In this document: positions 20,693-31,599 of the stretch, in pieces
Numbering within the stretch: the stretch's first letter is position 1
Layout of the letters: every line of letters begins with the position of its first letter
DNA from: Madurella fahalii
Lineage: Eukaryota; Ascomycota; Sordariomycetes; Sordariales
Assembly: GCA_029876055.1 (NCBI GenBank)
Contig: CM056874.1
Span: 5,642,001 to 5,706,000 of the forward strand
Length of the DNA stretch: 64,000 nt
Direction: 5' to 3'
Notes under the pieces: generated by a model
What the model was told of the DNA's origin: nothing
The model's database searches: none
The model's input: only the letters and a program-made list of their open reading frames with translations
Program-made: the position numbers and the translations under genes

Positions 20693-21958
20693 TCAGTACC
20701 CGTTGAGCCCATTGGCTCCATTAACGCCGTTTCCCAACTTGGTGGACTCGGCAACCGCCTGCTCCAGAGCCTGGAGCACATCCTGCTTCAGGTCCTCGGC
20801 GTCCTCCACGCCGCAGCTAATGCGAACGAGGTCGTCAAACACGCCAACCGACTCGCGCTGGTCTCGCGGGATGCCGGCATGCGTCATGCTGCTTGGCACC
20901 TCAACCAAGCTTTCCACGCCGCCCAGCGACTCGGCAAGAGTGAAGATCTTGGTAAGCTGACAGAAGCGCTCGGCTGCAGCGTGACCCCCACGGATGCGGA
21001 ACGAGAGCATACCGCCCCCCATGCCGTTCCGATGCTGCTTCTTGGCGATCGCGCGATGCGGGTGCGAGTCCAGCCCGGGGTAGTTGACGGCGATGACGTG
21101 GGGGCTAGCCTCGAGAGCACGGGCAACCGCCGTCGCATTCGTCGTGGCCTCCCTCGCGCGCAGGTGCAGCGTCTTGGCGCCGCGGTGGGCCAGCCACGAG
21201 TCGAACGCCGACGGGATGGCGCCGATGGCATTCTGCAGGAACGAGAGCCGCTTGTGGAGGTCGTCGCTGTTGAAGGCGGCAACGCCCATGACCACGTCGC
21301 TGTGCCCGTTGATGTACTTGGTCACGCTGTGCACCACGATGTCGGCGCCGTGGTCGAGCGGGTTCTGGACGTAGGGGCTCAGGAACGTGTTGTCGACGAC
21401 CACCATGATGCCGTGCTCGTGGGCCTGGGTCGCGACGGCGCGGATGTCGACGAGACGGAGCGTCGGGTTGCTCGGGGTCTCGATCCACACCAGCTTGGTC
21501 GACTCGGTGATGTGTTCCCGAATGTCGACCTCGATCTCGGGCGTAAATGTCACCTTGACGCCATGCGCCTTGGCGACCTGGGTGAAGTAGCGGTGCGTGC
21601 CGCCGTAGACATCCGAGACCGAGATGACGTGCGAGCCGGCGGCCAGAGACTGAAGGATGACGGCGGTCGTGGCGCTACCGGACGAGAAGGCAAGCGCGTA
21701 CTTGGCGTGCTCGAGAGACGCCACCATAGTCTCAAAGTTGTGGCGATTGGGGTTGCTGCTGCGGCTGTACTCGTAGTCGCCAACGGGCTTCCCGACAGCC
21801 GTCTGGGCAAACGTCGTCGACAGCGAGATGGCCTCGATCACGGCGCCCGTCGAGGGGTCGTGCGGGGACCCCGCATGCACGGCAAGCGTGCCGAAGCCAT
21901 GTACCGGCGACGGGGCGCGCGGCGGCGTTGTGATGGGGTGGTCGGTGTGAGCCGTCAT
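20693..21958 (-). CDS. CYS3: Cystathionine gamma-lyase
   Basis: Intronless 421-residue PLP enzyme of the Cys/Met metabolism family. It cleaves cystathionine to cysteine, 2-oxobutyrate and ammonia, the last step of reverse transsulfuration in the cytosol. The substrate/PLP motifs are clear: YEYSRSSNPNR (residues 62-72), the phosphate-binding SSGSATT, VVVDNTF (Asp189) and the Schiff-base lysine in SVTKYINGHSDVVMG (Lys214). The late VPSSMTHAGIPRD and RISCGVED motifs are typical of gamma-lyases. The extreme C-terminus is an unusual Asn-Gly repeat (NGVNGANGLNGY). Cystathionine gamma-synthase and O-succinyl/acetylhomoserine enzymes share the fold, but overall pattern and length favour gamma-lyase. 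Confidence 0.9.
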   Translation of the reverse strand: MTAHTDHPITTPPRAPSPVHGFGTLAVHAGSPHDPSTGAVIEAISLSTTFAQTAVGKPVGDYEYSRSSNPNRHNFETMVASLEHAKYALAFSSGSATTAVILQSLAAGSHVISVSDVYGGTHRYFTQVAKAHGVKVTFTPEIEVDIREHITESTKLVWIETPSNPTLRLVDIRAVATQAHEHGIMVVVDNTFLSPYVQNPLDHGADIVVHSVTKYINGHSDVVMGVAAFNSDDLHKRLSFLQNAIGAIPSAFDSWLAHRGAKTLHLRAREATTNATAVARALEASPHVIAVNYPGLDSHPHRAIAKKQHRNGMGGGMLSFRIRGGHAAAERFCQLTKIFTLAESLGGVESLVEVPSSMTHAGIPRDQRESVGVFDDLVRISCGVEDAEDLKQDVLQALEQAVAESTKLGNGVNGANGLNGY

Positions 21959-23726
21959 GGCTCAAGACTTAGCAATTCGACGTGGGCGGCGCTTCTGTTT
22001 GGTCAATTGCTGCGTCGTGGACGTTCGTGGTCGTCGAGACGTGGGGGTATTTAGCACTATTTTGCAGGGTCCAGAGGATTGTGCGATTTCACGGCGGATG
22101 GTGCAATTCTCGAATTGGCCCCCTTCCACTTTTTTTTTTCCCTCCCTTTGTCTCCGCTCACCCAACCACAGGCACCACAAGGTGCAACCTCGTTTTAATA
22201 AGTGTTATCGGTGGATTCCGATCGATGCCGCGCTTCCCCTGGCTGAACCCGTTCTTCGCTCAGCTCCGACGGTGTGTGTGTGTTTGTGTGGCTGATTTCT
22301 CATCAGGGCCCCGATTTGAAATCGGCATCCAAGCTTCGGTTGGCATCAATCGCCTCCGTTGCCGGACAATGTCAGGCGCAGCCCTGCAGATATCTATTAC
22401 CTACCACGCGACATTCCAACTGGTGCAGCTCTTGTAAGTTGCCTCTTGGCGCAGCTGTCTTCACCACAAGAACAGTCCACCCAAGAACTGCCAACGGAGA
22501 CACGCAACACTGGTCCGCAAGCCCCTGCATAGCGCTGCTGTAGCTTCATGCTCTCCGCCACATGAAAGGCGGGAGACTTCCGTCCTCGGTGTCCTTCCAC
22601 ACGTGCACTCACCGATGCTGGGCCATCGGCAGCCGCGGGAAGCCGAGACTCCGGCCTGCCGAGGAGGGCTCGGCGCGATGAGATCATTCCAGCCAGCTCG
22701 GGCAAGCCGAATGATCTCACGCGGTCATACCCTAGAATTCGGGATCCGAGCGGCGTAGCATTCCGAGAGGCCGGATTCTGCGGGGCATTCGAGCTGACAA
22801 ACCCATTCTTGGTTGCTAAATAAAGACCGTTCCGGGGAAAGGCGCGTGCTTCGGTTCTTGGAAGTTGATGCACGAATGTCGAGAAATGCTGACCAGCGCG
22901 CCTTGGGACTGAAATACCAATTAGTACTGCTCAGTGGGATCCTCCCGGTGCGAGCATCGGTGCTCTGATGCCGGGTGTTAGGTCTCGTGTAGCGGAGACT
23001 TGGTCTGGACAGTAAAGGTGAATCTTGCTGTTCCAAGAGCCAGCAGAAAAACAGACATGAGCAGCGGGAGCACGGATGGGACGCCGGCGCTGTTAAGAAG
23101 GAATCGGAAGCGTCTCCGAAGCGGCCGTACGGGCCCACTGCGGGATGGCATGCTAACGACCCGCTGGGCTGGTTTCAAACAAATCTGAAGCTGCGCTTTT
23201 AGATGAACCTCTATTGTGCTTAGGCGAACCGCTACCATGGATCTGGTTTACCGAAGTGCTCTCGGTTTCGGTATCAAGAACGGACGCAAGATGGGATATA
23301 CCGGGGTGTTAAGAGATGCAGGCACATGGCACCTGTGGGACGCTGACAGCACCGCCGTTTAACTAGCTTGTTTGAGCCCCCCTGACACACTGGCGATGTG
23401 ATGGGATCCCGCGTTTCCCGCTGACCCCACTCGACCGGAAATCCTACCATTGGCTGCCTCGGGACGGCCGCCAGCAACTGCGTCGACACCGCCTCCCAAC
23501 TGCCCAATAACGAAGTCGACCTTGCTCGCCACCATCGCCAACCTTGCTTGTGTGTATCGAGAAAGCCGCAAACTGGCCCCGTTCTGCCGTGCGACTCGAG
23601 CATGGAAAGCGGCGAGCCGCAAGTGCCGCCAAAGAAGGCCGCACAGGAGCAATAACAGACAGCCACAAACAACCCAGAGACGCACCAATCGCCCGCTAGC
23701 CATAACATAAAACCCCGTGCACTAAT
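21959..23726. other. Divergent intergenic region
   Basis: About 1.8 kb between the divergently transcribed cystathionine gamma-lyase and Zn(II)2Cys6 genes, so both promoters should be here. Open frames at 22397-22873 and 22725-23138 on the minus strand show no domain. A perfect inverted repeat inside it is listed separately. Confidence 0.5.
22679..22719. repeat. Perfect 11-bp inverted repeat
   Basis: TGAGATCATTC at 22679-22689 and its reverse complement GAATGATCTCA at 22709-22719, separated by a 19-nt GC-rich spacer. It could be a dimeric regulator site or a hairpin; no flanking target duplication or transposase was seen. Confidence 0.6.
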
Positions 23727-25414
23727 ATGCCGCCCCGTCGCTCCCACAAGAAGTCGAGAGCCGGCTGTCGGCGGTGCAAGTCGCGTAAGATCAAGGTGCG
23801 CTTAGTGGCTTCCAGGAGAGTCACGGAAGATGGATTGCTGACAGACGCGACTTGCCGCAGTGCGACGAGGTTCATCCGCGATGCGGCAACTGCGTTAAGC
23901 ACGGTGTCGCGTGCGACTTTGAGCACCCCGAAGTCCTGGCTGAGCTTCGGGCGGCCGCAGATGCCGCAGCCGCCGAAAGCCCATCCACACCCGCCACAAC
24001 CGTGCATTTCGGCTCGCCCATTGTCAGTGCTTCGGGTACTGCCTCCGGCCCTTCTGGCCCTCCCGGCCGTCATGGCGCAGCGGCAACGCTAGCTCGTGCA
24101 CCGTCCAGCCCGAGCGTGTCCCAGACGACGCCTCCCGGCCAGCGGTTGCTCGAGCTGAGGCTGATGCACCAGTATACGGCCATGACATGCAAGACCTTCA
24201 CCTTCACCGCCCCGGTCACCGAGGAGATCTGGAAAATCACGGTGCCGAACCTTGCCTTCTCCGGATCCCAGCACCTGGCCGACGCCATCCTCGCCGTGGC
24301 AGCGCTCCACCTCCGAAGCATGATGCCGAACGATAAGGAGCTAGTGCGCGCATCGCACGCATACATGGCCGCCTCGCTTGCCGAGTACAGCGCCGCCCTC
24401 ACCAAGGGCATTGACCACACCAACGCAGAGTCCCTCTTTCTGACATCGGCCCTGATCGCGTTCCAGTCGACGGCTACCCGCGTTTTCATGAAGGATGAGC
24501 CGGCCGCTTCAAGCGGCGACATGGACGGAGACGCCGACAGGCGGCGGAACCACGGCTCGGGGTGCTACGCCATCCCGTTCTCGTGGTTCCACTCCTTCCA
24601 GGGCGTCAAGGCGATCACGGCGGCATCGTGGCAGTACCTCCGGGTCAGCCCCGTGGTGACACAAGTCATCAACTCACAAGCCGTTCTCCAACTCGACTTC
24701 ACCACCACCCCCGACACCTTTTTCGGGCACCTGCTCGAGGGCCTAGACGAGGAGCTCGCCGCCATGGGCGGCGAACCCGCCAGCTCCGCCGGGACACCCC
24801 AGGCTGGCATCCCTTCGCCAGCAACGCCCACCTCGTCTTCGTTCTCCCCTGCCGCCGGCCCACGCCAGAAATCCTCAACCCCGGAACTCGTCGCGTGCAC
24901 ACGGCAAGCATACCAGCATGCCGTCGCGGTCCTCAACTGGGCGCACAAGATCCCCCACAAGGGCGCCCCGCTCGCCTTCCCCGCGACCGTGTCGCGGCGG
25001 TACATCGAGCTCCTCGAGGAGCGCCGGCCGCGCGCGCTGGCCATCCTGGCGTGCTTCTTCGCCCTGCTCAAGTCCATGGACGGCGTCTGGTGGCTGCAGG
25101 GGATGGCGCGGCGCGAGGTCCTGGGCGTGGTGAGCCTGTTCAACAGCGACTTCTTCGGGCCCGACGCCTACCGCACCTGGTGGCCGCACCTCGAGTGGGC
25201 CATGCGCATCGCCCTGTACGAGCACGACGCGCGCACCGGGCCGATCCCGCCGGAGATCTGGGGCGCCGATTGGTACGCCGAGGAGAAGGCGCTGGCCGAG
25301 GGCCAGGGCGAGCAAGGCAGCTATTTCAAGCACATCGAGATGCTGAGCCAGATGGGCAGCGCCGTGCAGAGCATACCCAGCCCGGAGTACGTGGCCATGG
25401 CCAGTCAGCGGTGA
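23727..25414 (+). CDS. Zn(II)2Cys6 transcription factor (UPC2/sterol-regulator-like)
   Basis: Exons 23727-23795 and 23861-25414 join over a 65-bp intron that falls inside the zinc cluster, giving 540 residues. Splicing creates a complete binuclear cluster, C14-x2-C17-x6-C24-x6-C31-x2-C34-x6-C41, preceded by a basic N-terminus (MPPRRSHKKSRAGCRRC). No long coiled coil follows. From about residue 125, LMHQYTAMTCKTF...EEIWKITVPNLAFS and HLADAILAVAALHL resemble the C-terminal activation/ligand domain of fungal regulators related to UPC2/ECM22. It should act in the nucleus as a DNA-binding regulator. Targets cannot be deduced; neighbours (cystathionine gamma-lyase, RPF2) do not suggest a cluster. 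Confidence 0.88.
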
Positions 25415-26051
25415 GAGCAAAGGGGGGTGGGGGGGGAATGAGCTATATGGAAAGCGAGCTTTATTGCTCTGGCCTGGCTGGGGGAAAACATGCCCCTAAT
25501 TTTTGACGTGTCCCAGCGGGAGTTGTCTTAGGCTATGAGTCCATGATATCGGTAAGTGTCGCGCAGGTAACACGCCAACCCCCTATTATGGGGAAGAATG
25601 AGGAGATGCCGGGTTTGAGAAGAGGGCTGCGAGGAGGAGCAAGATTTTCATGGGCTTCCCTTTGGTAAATACCACAAGACATGGAGGGTTCGCTGCGTGT
25701 GGATTACCAAAAGAAAAGGAAAAACAAAATGGTGTTTGAGCGGCGCAAAATGGCGTTTTACGGTGTTGAGAAGCAATTCACTGGGGGGATCAGCTGTTGG
25801 GACTCAATACCAGGAGTCAGGAAGTTCAAGGATACGGCCGTCCGGCAGTGATAAGCGCACTTCGGACAGATTTTCACTTGTATATATTTTCATTTTTTTT
25901 TATACCCATATGGCAGAGAACCGCACTTAAATACAGGACGCCTGTTTCCATTTGCTCTCTTGACTGTACCCCGCCGCCTCCGGAACGCCCGCCAAAAAGA
26001 AAAAATGAAAAGCAAAAACTTTGATAAGAATAAAGATAATAGGTCTTAGAT
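25415..26051. other. Convergent intergenic region
   Basis: About 640 bp between convergent stop codons of the Zn(II)2Cys6 and RPF2 genes; expected to hold two 3' untranslated regions. No other gene seen. Confidence 0.6.
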
Positions 26052-27350
26052 CTAGACTTTCCTTTTCCGTTTCGGCTCCTCGTCCACAACCGTCTCCTCC
26101 TCATCGCCGTCATCCTGATCTTGGTCCTGATCCCTCTCCCGCTTCAGCCCCTTCATCTTCCTTGTCTGCAGCTGGCTCAGATCCAGTTTGCCCATGTGGA
26201 TCCGGCCAATCTTGTCGCCCATGACGTCGGTCGAGATGTTCTTCTTGGTGCGCTCCTCGCCCGTCTTGGCCCTGCGCATCGCCTCCTTGAGCATGACCTC
26301 GTCGGGCTCCTGCATGCGGCCGAGCCGGAAGTCCATGCGCGGGCCGTGCTCCTCGAGCTCGACGCGCGGCAGCTTCTGCCCGGAGCGCTTGGTGCGGATC
26401 GTGTAGACGCGCAGCCGCAGCACGGGCTTCGACGCCGGGTCGTCGCTGCTACCCGCGGCCCCCGCCTCGGACGCCGTCGGCTCGTCGGCCGTGACGACGA
26501 CCACGTACCGTAGGCCCTCGACGTCGATCTTGTCCGAGGTCTCGCCGCGGAAGAAGTCGAGGAGCATCGACTTGGCCATGGTGAAGGCGTTGGGTACGGG
26601 CGATTCACTATGGGAAGGGAAGTGTGAGCTATGCCTGCTGCTAAGATCTCGAACGGGGAGACGGGGGAAGGGGAAGGGGGGAAGGGGGTGGGCCCGTACA
26701 AAGCTGTCCCCGCAAACACCATCAGGGGCCGCGTCCCCACGGGTACCTTATCCGTCTTGAACTGGGCTATGCTGCGGAAGGTCTCGGCGTCGAGGTAGAA
26801 CTCGAGCATGTCGAGGATCTTGTAGTCAAACGTGCGCGCAAAGGTGATGGTGTGTGGCCGCTTCTTGCTGCTGCTGGCAAAGAGAAGTAGGCTGCAGTCG
26901 TTCTTTTCCGAGAAGAAGCATAGAGAGCTGGCGTCTTCAAACGGGTGGACTGTATCATATCAGGAACGTCAGCCATTGAACCTCGAGGCAACTGGGTGGT
27001 TGGGGCTGCGATGCATACCCGGATTCTTCTTATGGAAGCGCTTCGCATGCACCTGCCTCATAGCGTAGAGGTCTGCGAGGGCATCTTGGGCCTGTAGAGC
27101 CGAGTCTCAGCATCTGTTCTCCGTTGAGTGTAGACCCGAGGAGGGCGGCGCAACGTTTCACGCACAATTTGGCTGCAGGTAGTGCCTCGTAAAAACAGCG
27201 CTGTCTTGGGGTTCTCGACGGCTTTCGGCGCGCGCTTCTCCAGGGCCCTCTTGGAACGGGCAGTACGGGGTTTTCTGGGGGTTGGCTCGTTAGTTTTGAA
27301 TCTCAAAGCCGGATACTCGGGAATAGAGCTACTTACATTTGGCGGAGCAT
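26052..27350 (-). CDS. RPF2: Ribosome production factor 2 (Brix domain)
   Basis: Complement of five exons: 27350-27337, 27274-27166, 27091-27019, 26949-26700 and 26607-26052 (introns 62, 74, 69 and 92 bp), 333 residues. The first exon is only 14 nt and encodes MLRQ plus part of Ile. The spliced protein begins MLRQIKPRTARSKRALEKR, continues with HPFEDASS, FFSEKNDCSLLLF, FARTFDYKILDMLEF and LLDFFRGE, then GDKIGRIHMGKLDL and QTRKMKGLKRERD, all characteristic of Rpf2. With Rrs1 this nucleolar protein brings the 5S RNP into the pre-60S particle. The C-terminus is acidic then basic (DDGDEEE...PKRKRKV), a likely nuclear signal. A single-exon reading of the last part alone (MAKSMLLDFF) would be a truncated call. 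Confidence 0.95.
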
Positions 27351-28982
27351 CTTTGCAACTGAATGTCAGGTGAGGGAATCTTACAATTGTGGCTTCTGAA
27401 GTTGCGATGCAAGGGCGCTGTTCATGTCCATGAGAAAATCACAAATCCTGGTTATCGATAAGGAAAGCTGATGTGGGGCAGGGCGCCAAAAACTGACCCG
27501 CGCTGCCGCCGTTCAATACACCCCTCCTGTCGACCCTAACCCTTCTCGAACATCACGAATGACCACCCGCTGTCTTTGCGCCTACTGTGCTTCTCGAAGA
27601 AACTCCCAGTACCACGGCTCCGATGACGATGACGATAAAATACCAGCGTGGATTGGACGTATCACATATTTTACTGATGGCTGTTTGGTGGAACCGTGAC
27701 AGTTGAAAGCACGTCTCCGTTCTTTCCGTGCCGTTAACCCACTTCCTTCCCTCCTCCATCGCAAGACCATTTGGTAAAAATCTGTTGTGTCTCAATTCTG
27801 GTAGCTGGACGCCATAGTACAAACGTGTCGTTCCTGATGGGTTAGATGCTAGGTAAGCCCACTTCGCAGAGATAGCCTCAATCCTTGCCAGGAAGCTGCG
27901 GTGCGGAATCGCGGCGGCCACAACGAATAACCAGAATTCATGATTTGACCGGTCATGGCATCTTCATTACTCCCTCATCGCCAAACCCGTTCGGCGGAAG
28001 AGACGTCTAGATATTTGGTAACAGACGGCGCATACCGCAATTCCTCCTTGGTGTTTTATCCCCCTAATCTGCTCGCCAACCTTATAACATGGCGTAACCG
28101 GTGATCTCACTCAGCTGGGATGGAGGAACCTAGCAGCTACATCAGCTCCGCTGCGACCATAGAGACCCCGTCGCAACGAGCCCGCTGAGGATGTCCCTGA
28201 CGGCGAGGGGTATAAAACCAAGCCCGGCATAACGGTCAAGTTGGATACCGACAGCTCGAAAGACGCTGTCCAAGCTGTCACGCACCTCATAGAAGGTACA
28301 GGGTCGGCCGAGGCAGCGTGTGCCCACGGTTCGCTCCCCTTGCACTTACGAAAGTTCGGATTTCGAGGATCTTTTCGGCGTGATCCGCCCTGAACTCGTC
28401 ATGTCAACCATCCAACTCGAAGTTTCGACGGATTGGCCTGCCATCTTGGAGGATCGGGACCGTGGCTACTGAGCCACTGAAGTGGATCATGGATGTGTTA
28501 CGACGGAACAAGAGGTAATAAACCTGCATCCCCGCGGCCAATCAGTGCGACTCGATTGGAAGAGCAGCAAGAGGCAACAGCGGTACGTAGCGGAATCCGT
28601 TTTGCCAATCTCCACCCAGCCTAAAATCGACACCCCAGGTAGGTTTTCCAGCCCAGCAATGTTTGGAATTTTGGTGGGCATGAGAACCGCAAGCCGAGTT
28701 GTAGTCTGTATCACACAGCTTCCATTCTGGGTCTCTGAAATATGCATGTATCTATTGTCCCGCTAGTGATGAAGCCCTCCGTGAAAGCCAAAAAGATTTT
28801 TAACGCCGTTCCCTGCCTTATAGACCATTTTGTCGAGTCCCAGAGCCCCGCGCAATGAGCCCACCTCTAACCATATGAGATGCCCTACCTTCCATGCGTT
28901 AAAACCATGAGTCGTGACCGCAATGAGAATGCAGGGAAAGAGGAAGAAATCGCTATCGATCAGCCCAGAACCACGGCATTCC
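27351..28982. other. Gene-poor region
   Basis: About 1.6 kb between the RPF2 start and the nitrate transporter stop. Should contain the RPF2 promoter and the transporter 3' flank. No additional coding sequence recognised. Confidence 0.5.
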
Positions 28983-30638
28983 TCAGTGCCCGCCCACCTG
29001 GCCCTTAGGCAACGGGGGGATCCAGCTCACGCCGACGCAGACCACCAAGTTCACCACGCCAATCACCCAGAACCCCTGGGCAAAGTTCGTCCCGCCATCC
29101 ATGGACCGGAAGATGACCGAGAACACCACGCCGCCCAAGTTCCCCCCGGCGCCCGTTAGTCCGGATAGGATCCCGTTCGCGGACGGATGCACGTGCGGCA
29201 CCAGGCTGAAGTTGGCGCCGTTGCCGGCCTGGAGAAACACGGCGGCCATGGCGACCAAGCCGAACATGGTGCCCTCGCTCCTGGGGTCGATCTGGCCGAT
29301 GACGACGAGCAGCAGGCCGGCGGCGATGCCGCACGCCACGACCCAAAGCTTCTTGAGCCACAGCGAGCGGCCGCAGTAGTTGTAGAGCAGGTCGCTGACG
29401 ACGCCGCCCAGGGGGCGGGTGACGAAGTTCTGGAAGCCGAAGAGGGCGGCAAAGGTGGCGGCCGAGGTCTGGCTGAGCCAGGGGAAGTTCTTGACGTAGT
29501 AGGACGAGAGGACCATGTTGATGGCGAGCTCGGAGCCGAAGGAGCACATGTAGGTGAGGAGGTGGAAGATGGCCTGCGAGGAGACGGCGACGCTGACGGC
29601 CTCGCGGAGCGTCGGCTTGCAGATCACTTCGGCTTTGCTGCTGCCGAGGGCCATCATGGGCAGTTGGGCTTCCGGGTCGAGGATGGGCGTGGCGGGGATC
29701 TTCTCCTTGCTCTCGGTCGGGGAGCTGAGGTCGGGCGACGGGCTCTTATCGGTTATGCGGCCGGGGACGTCGATGACGCTGCTGGTGGTGGTGGTGTTGT
29801 GGGACGGGGTGCCGTCCTGGGTATTGGTCTGGAGGTGTCTCTCGCTCCACTTGCCGGCCGGGGTGTCTGGGCAGAGAGCGAGGAGGGCGATGCCCATGGT
29901 GAGGACCATGGCGAGGGGCACGATGAAGGTAAGGCGCCAGGATTCGCTGGGTGTGTGGCCGCTTGCCATGAAGGCGTCGTAAATTGCGGGCATAATGAAG
30001 TAGGTGATGCCTCCGCCCGCCGTGCCAAAGCCCCCTGTAAGCGCGTTGGCGGTGCCCACAACGTTCTTGTCAAAAAAGCCGGTCGACCAGACTTGGCAGG
30101 GGACGAAGGCGCCTCCGAGGATACCAATGAAGAAGCGGCTAACGTAAAGGCCAGAAGCGTTGTGTACAAGGGGGGCGAGGCCAAGAGGGATGGCGCCGAC
30201 GAGGAGCAACCCGCCAAAGACTTTGCGAGGGCCGAATTGATCGCATAGGGGGCCAGCAACGAGTCGGACCAGAAGCCTTGTGGACGGTTAGTAGCCGTCG
30301 GCCGGTCGCTAGGCATTGGGTAAGATGCTTACGCAGCGCAAGGCGATATAATGTGAGAATTGGCAACCTCGGCGGGTGATAGCTGAAGGTCTTCTTGGAT
30401 GATATGGGTCAGCTGTGGGATGTTTTTGTCAGCACTGCCAGGAGCGGTGAGATTCAGGGGTTCATACCAGAGGAGGGAATGTACCCCATGCCCAGAAAGC
30501 GATCATGAAGCCGAACCAGGAGAAGAAAAAGACGCGGCCATATATGTCGACCGGATTGAAGAAGGGGATAGACCGGGCCTTGAGGTTGACCGGGTTGACC
30601 TCGGGGGAGGCGTAGAGGTGGGAGACTCTGAAGCCCAT
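28983..30638 (-). CDS. Nitrate/nitrite transporter, NRT2 (NNP) family
   Basis: Complement of exons 30638-30468, 30412-30333 and 30276-28983 (introns 55 and 56 bp), 514 residues. This major-facilitator protein imports nitrate/nitrite at the plasma membrane (Aspergillus crnA/nrtA, Neurospora nit-10). It starts MGFRVSHLYASPEVNPVNLKA, typical of the family, and has LLVRLVAGPLCDQFGPRKV after TM2, the first nitrate signature GGFGTAGGGITYFIMP in TM5, and the second GLTGAGGNLGG in TM11. A hydrophilic loop of about 90 residues lies between TM6 and TM7, as in fungal members. No nitrate or nitrite reductase is next to it in this window. Upstream DNA has NIT4/NirA and GATA elements consistent with nitrate induction and nitrogen repression. 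Confidence 0.93.
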
Positions 30639-30970
30639 GATGCTGGCTGTCTAGTAGCTCAGGGCGAGGTGGTAGCTGTGTCGACTGACAGGCCTGTGCC
30701 TGTTTGAGAATACAACGAATAGCTTGATATCTTGCGCCCCCTTTTCCCCCAACCTCACGGAAGTTCCATCGTTGTTATACCCATCCGAGCTATGCTAGCT
30801 ATGGGAAAGCGGGATTCCCGGCTGGAAAATCGGCGGGTGGCCATCCGAGACCTGACGCTTCCGAGCCATGTCTCCGCATCCCGCTCACCTTTGCCCTTGC
30901 GGATCGAATGTCTTCTCCCCGCGCGCGCGGAAACACGATACACCGCGCGTTAGGTAAGGTACTCGTCACC

Positions 30971-31544
30971 TATCTTCGGGGACCATCCGGTAAGGTACGA
31001 CAGGGCCTAGATTGGTGGCTCGAACAGGGGGGCGGCGCGGATCGCTGATAAGGCCCTGGTGGCTCCCTCGGATGTGAGCGAAAAAAAAAGAAAGATAAAC
31101 GGGGATGTGCGGAAATGCACGATGAGCCAGCGTCCCGCCGCCTCGGAGATGCACAATTGTCGGACGATGAATAAGGTAGCGTATTGATAGAGGTGGTATC
31201 TGGTCTCTCTATATAGATACTCAGGGCTCACCACGTCCGTACGGATTTAGCAGGTGGCTCGGAACAGGCGCATCTCGAGCGTGCAATTCCGGTGTCTGCG
31301 AGGGGATGTAAGTCTCTGTCCCTGACTGACCGGCCTGCTTGATCACGTCACAGCAATGCCATCCAGAGTAAAACAAGCGAAAACAGAGGCAGAACCTTAG
31401 CCGATCCTTGCGAATGTGTGACGACGAGGGCAAAAAGCCCCCAGGCTCGTTCATGCATCCTTATCTTGGCCGCCGTTCCTCAGCCCGGTCGGCCCACGTG
31501 GTGGTTATCTCCGACCCTCCACGGTTTCGCGTCGCGAAGAGATA
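30971..31544. promoter_or_regulatory. Cluster of GATA motifs upstream of the nitrate transporter
   Basis: GATA/TATC cores are present at 30971-30974, 31047-31050, 31094-31097, 31186-31189, 31462-31465, 31506-31509 and 31541-31544, several in the GATAA or GATAG form recognised by AreA/NIT2. The four-base core is common, so only the clustering with NIT4/NirA-type sites is informative. Confidence 0.4.
31141..31148 (-). promoter_or_regulatory. Possible NirA site (CTCCGAGG)
   Basis: On the strand of the nitrate transporter this reads CTCCGAGG, matching the reported Aspergillus NirA consensus CTCCGHGG, about 500 bp before the ATG. Chance occurrence of a single 8-mer is possible; its place near GATA motifs strengthens it. 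Confidence 0.4.
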
Positions 31545-31582
31545 AGGGCTCTTTGCGGCTCGAGTGGGTGTCCCACCTTGAT

Positions 31583-31591
31583 CTCCGCGGA
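31583..31591. promoter_or_regulatory. NIT4/NirA binding site (CTCCGCGGA)
   Basis: The palindrome TCCGCGGA at 31584-31591 equals the high-affinity NIT4 site described in Neurospora, and CTCCGCGG fits the NirA consensus. It lies about 945 bp upstream of the nitrate transporter ATG. Confidence 0.5.
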
Positions 31592-31599
31592 AGAAGAAG

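Noticed and set aside
20879..22054. 391-codon plus-strand open frame
   Set aside because: Antisense of the cystathionine gamma-lyase gene, whose catalytic motifs are unambiguous.
20693..25414. Possible sulfur-metabolism cluster of cystathionine gamma-lyase with the adjacent regulator
   Set aside because: The Zn(II)2Cys6 protein is not of the bZIP Cys-3/MetR type that controls sulfur genes in filamentous fungi, and no other sulfur gene is adjacent.
24562..25506. 314-codon plus-strand open frame
   Set aside because: Out-of-frame shadow of the Zn(II)2Cys6 gene with Arg/Pro/His-rich composition.
26177..26809. 210-codon minus-strand frame as a separate protein
   Set aside because: Its first part is RPF2 exon 4; beyond the intron it is an out-of-frame reading of RPF2 exon 5.
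29187..30248. 353-codon plus-strand open frame
   Set aside because: Antisense of the nitrate transporter; low-complexity Gly/Asp/Glu composition and no motif.
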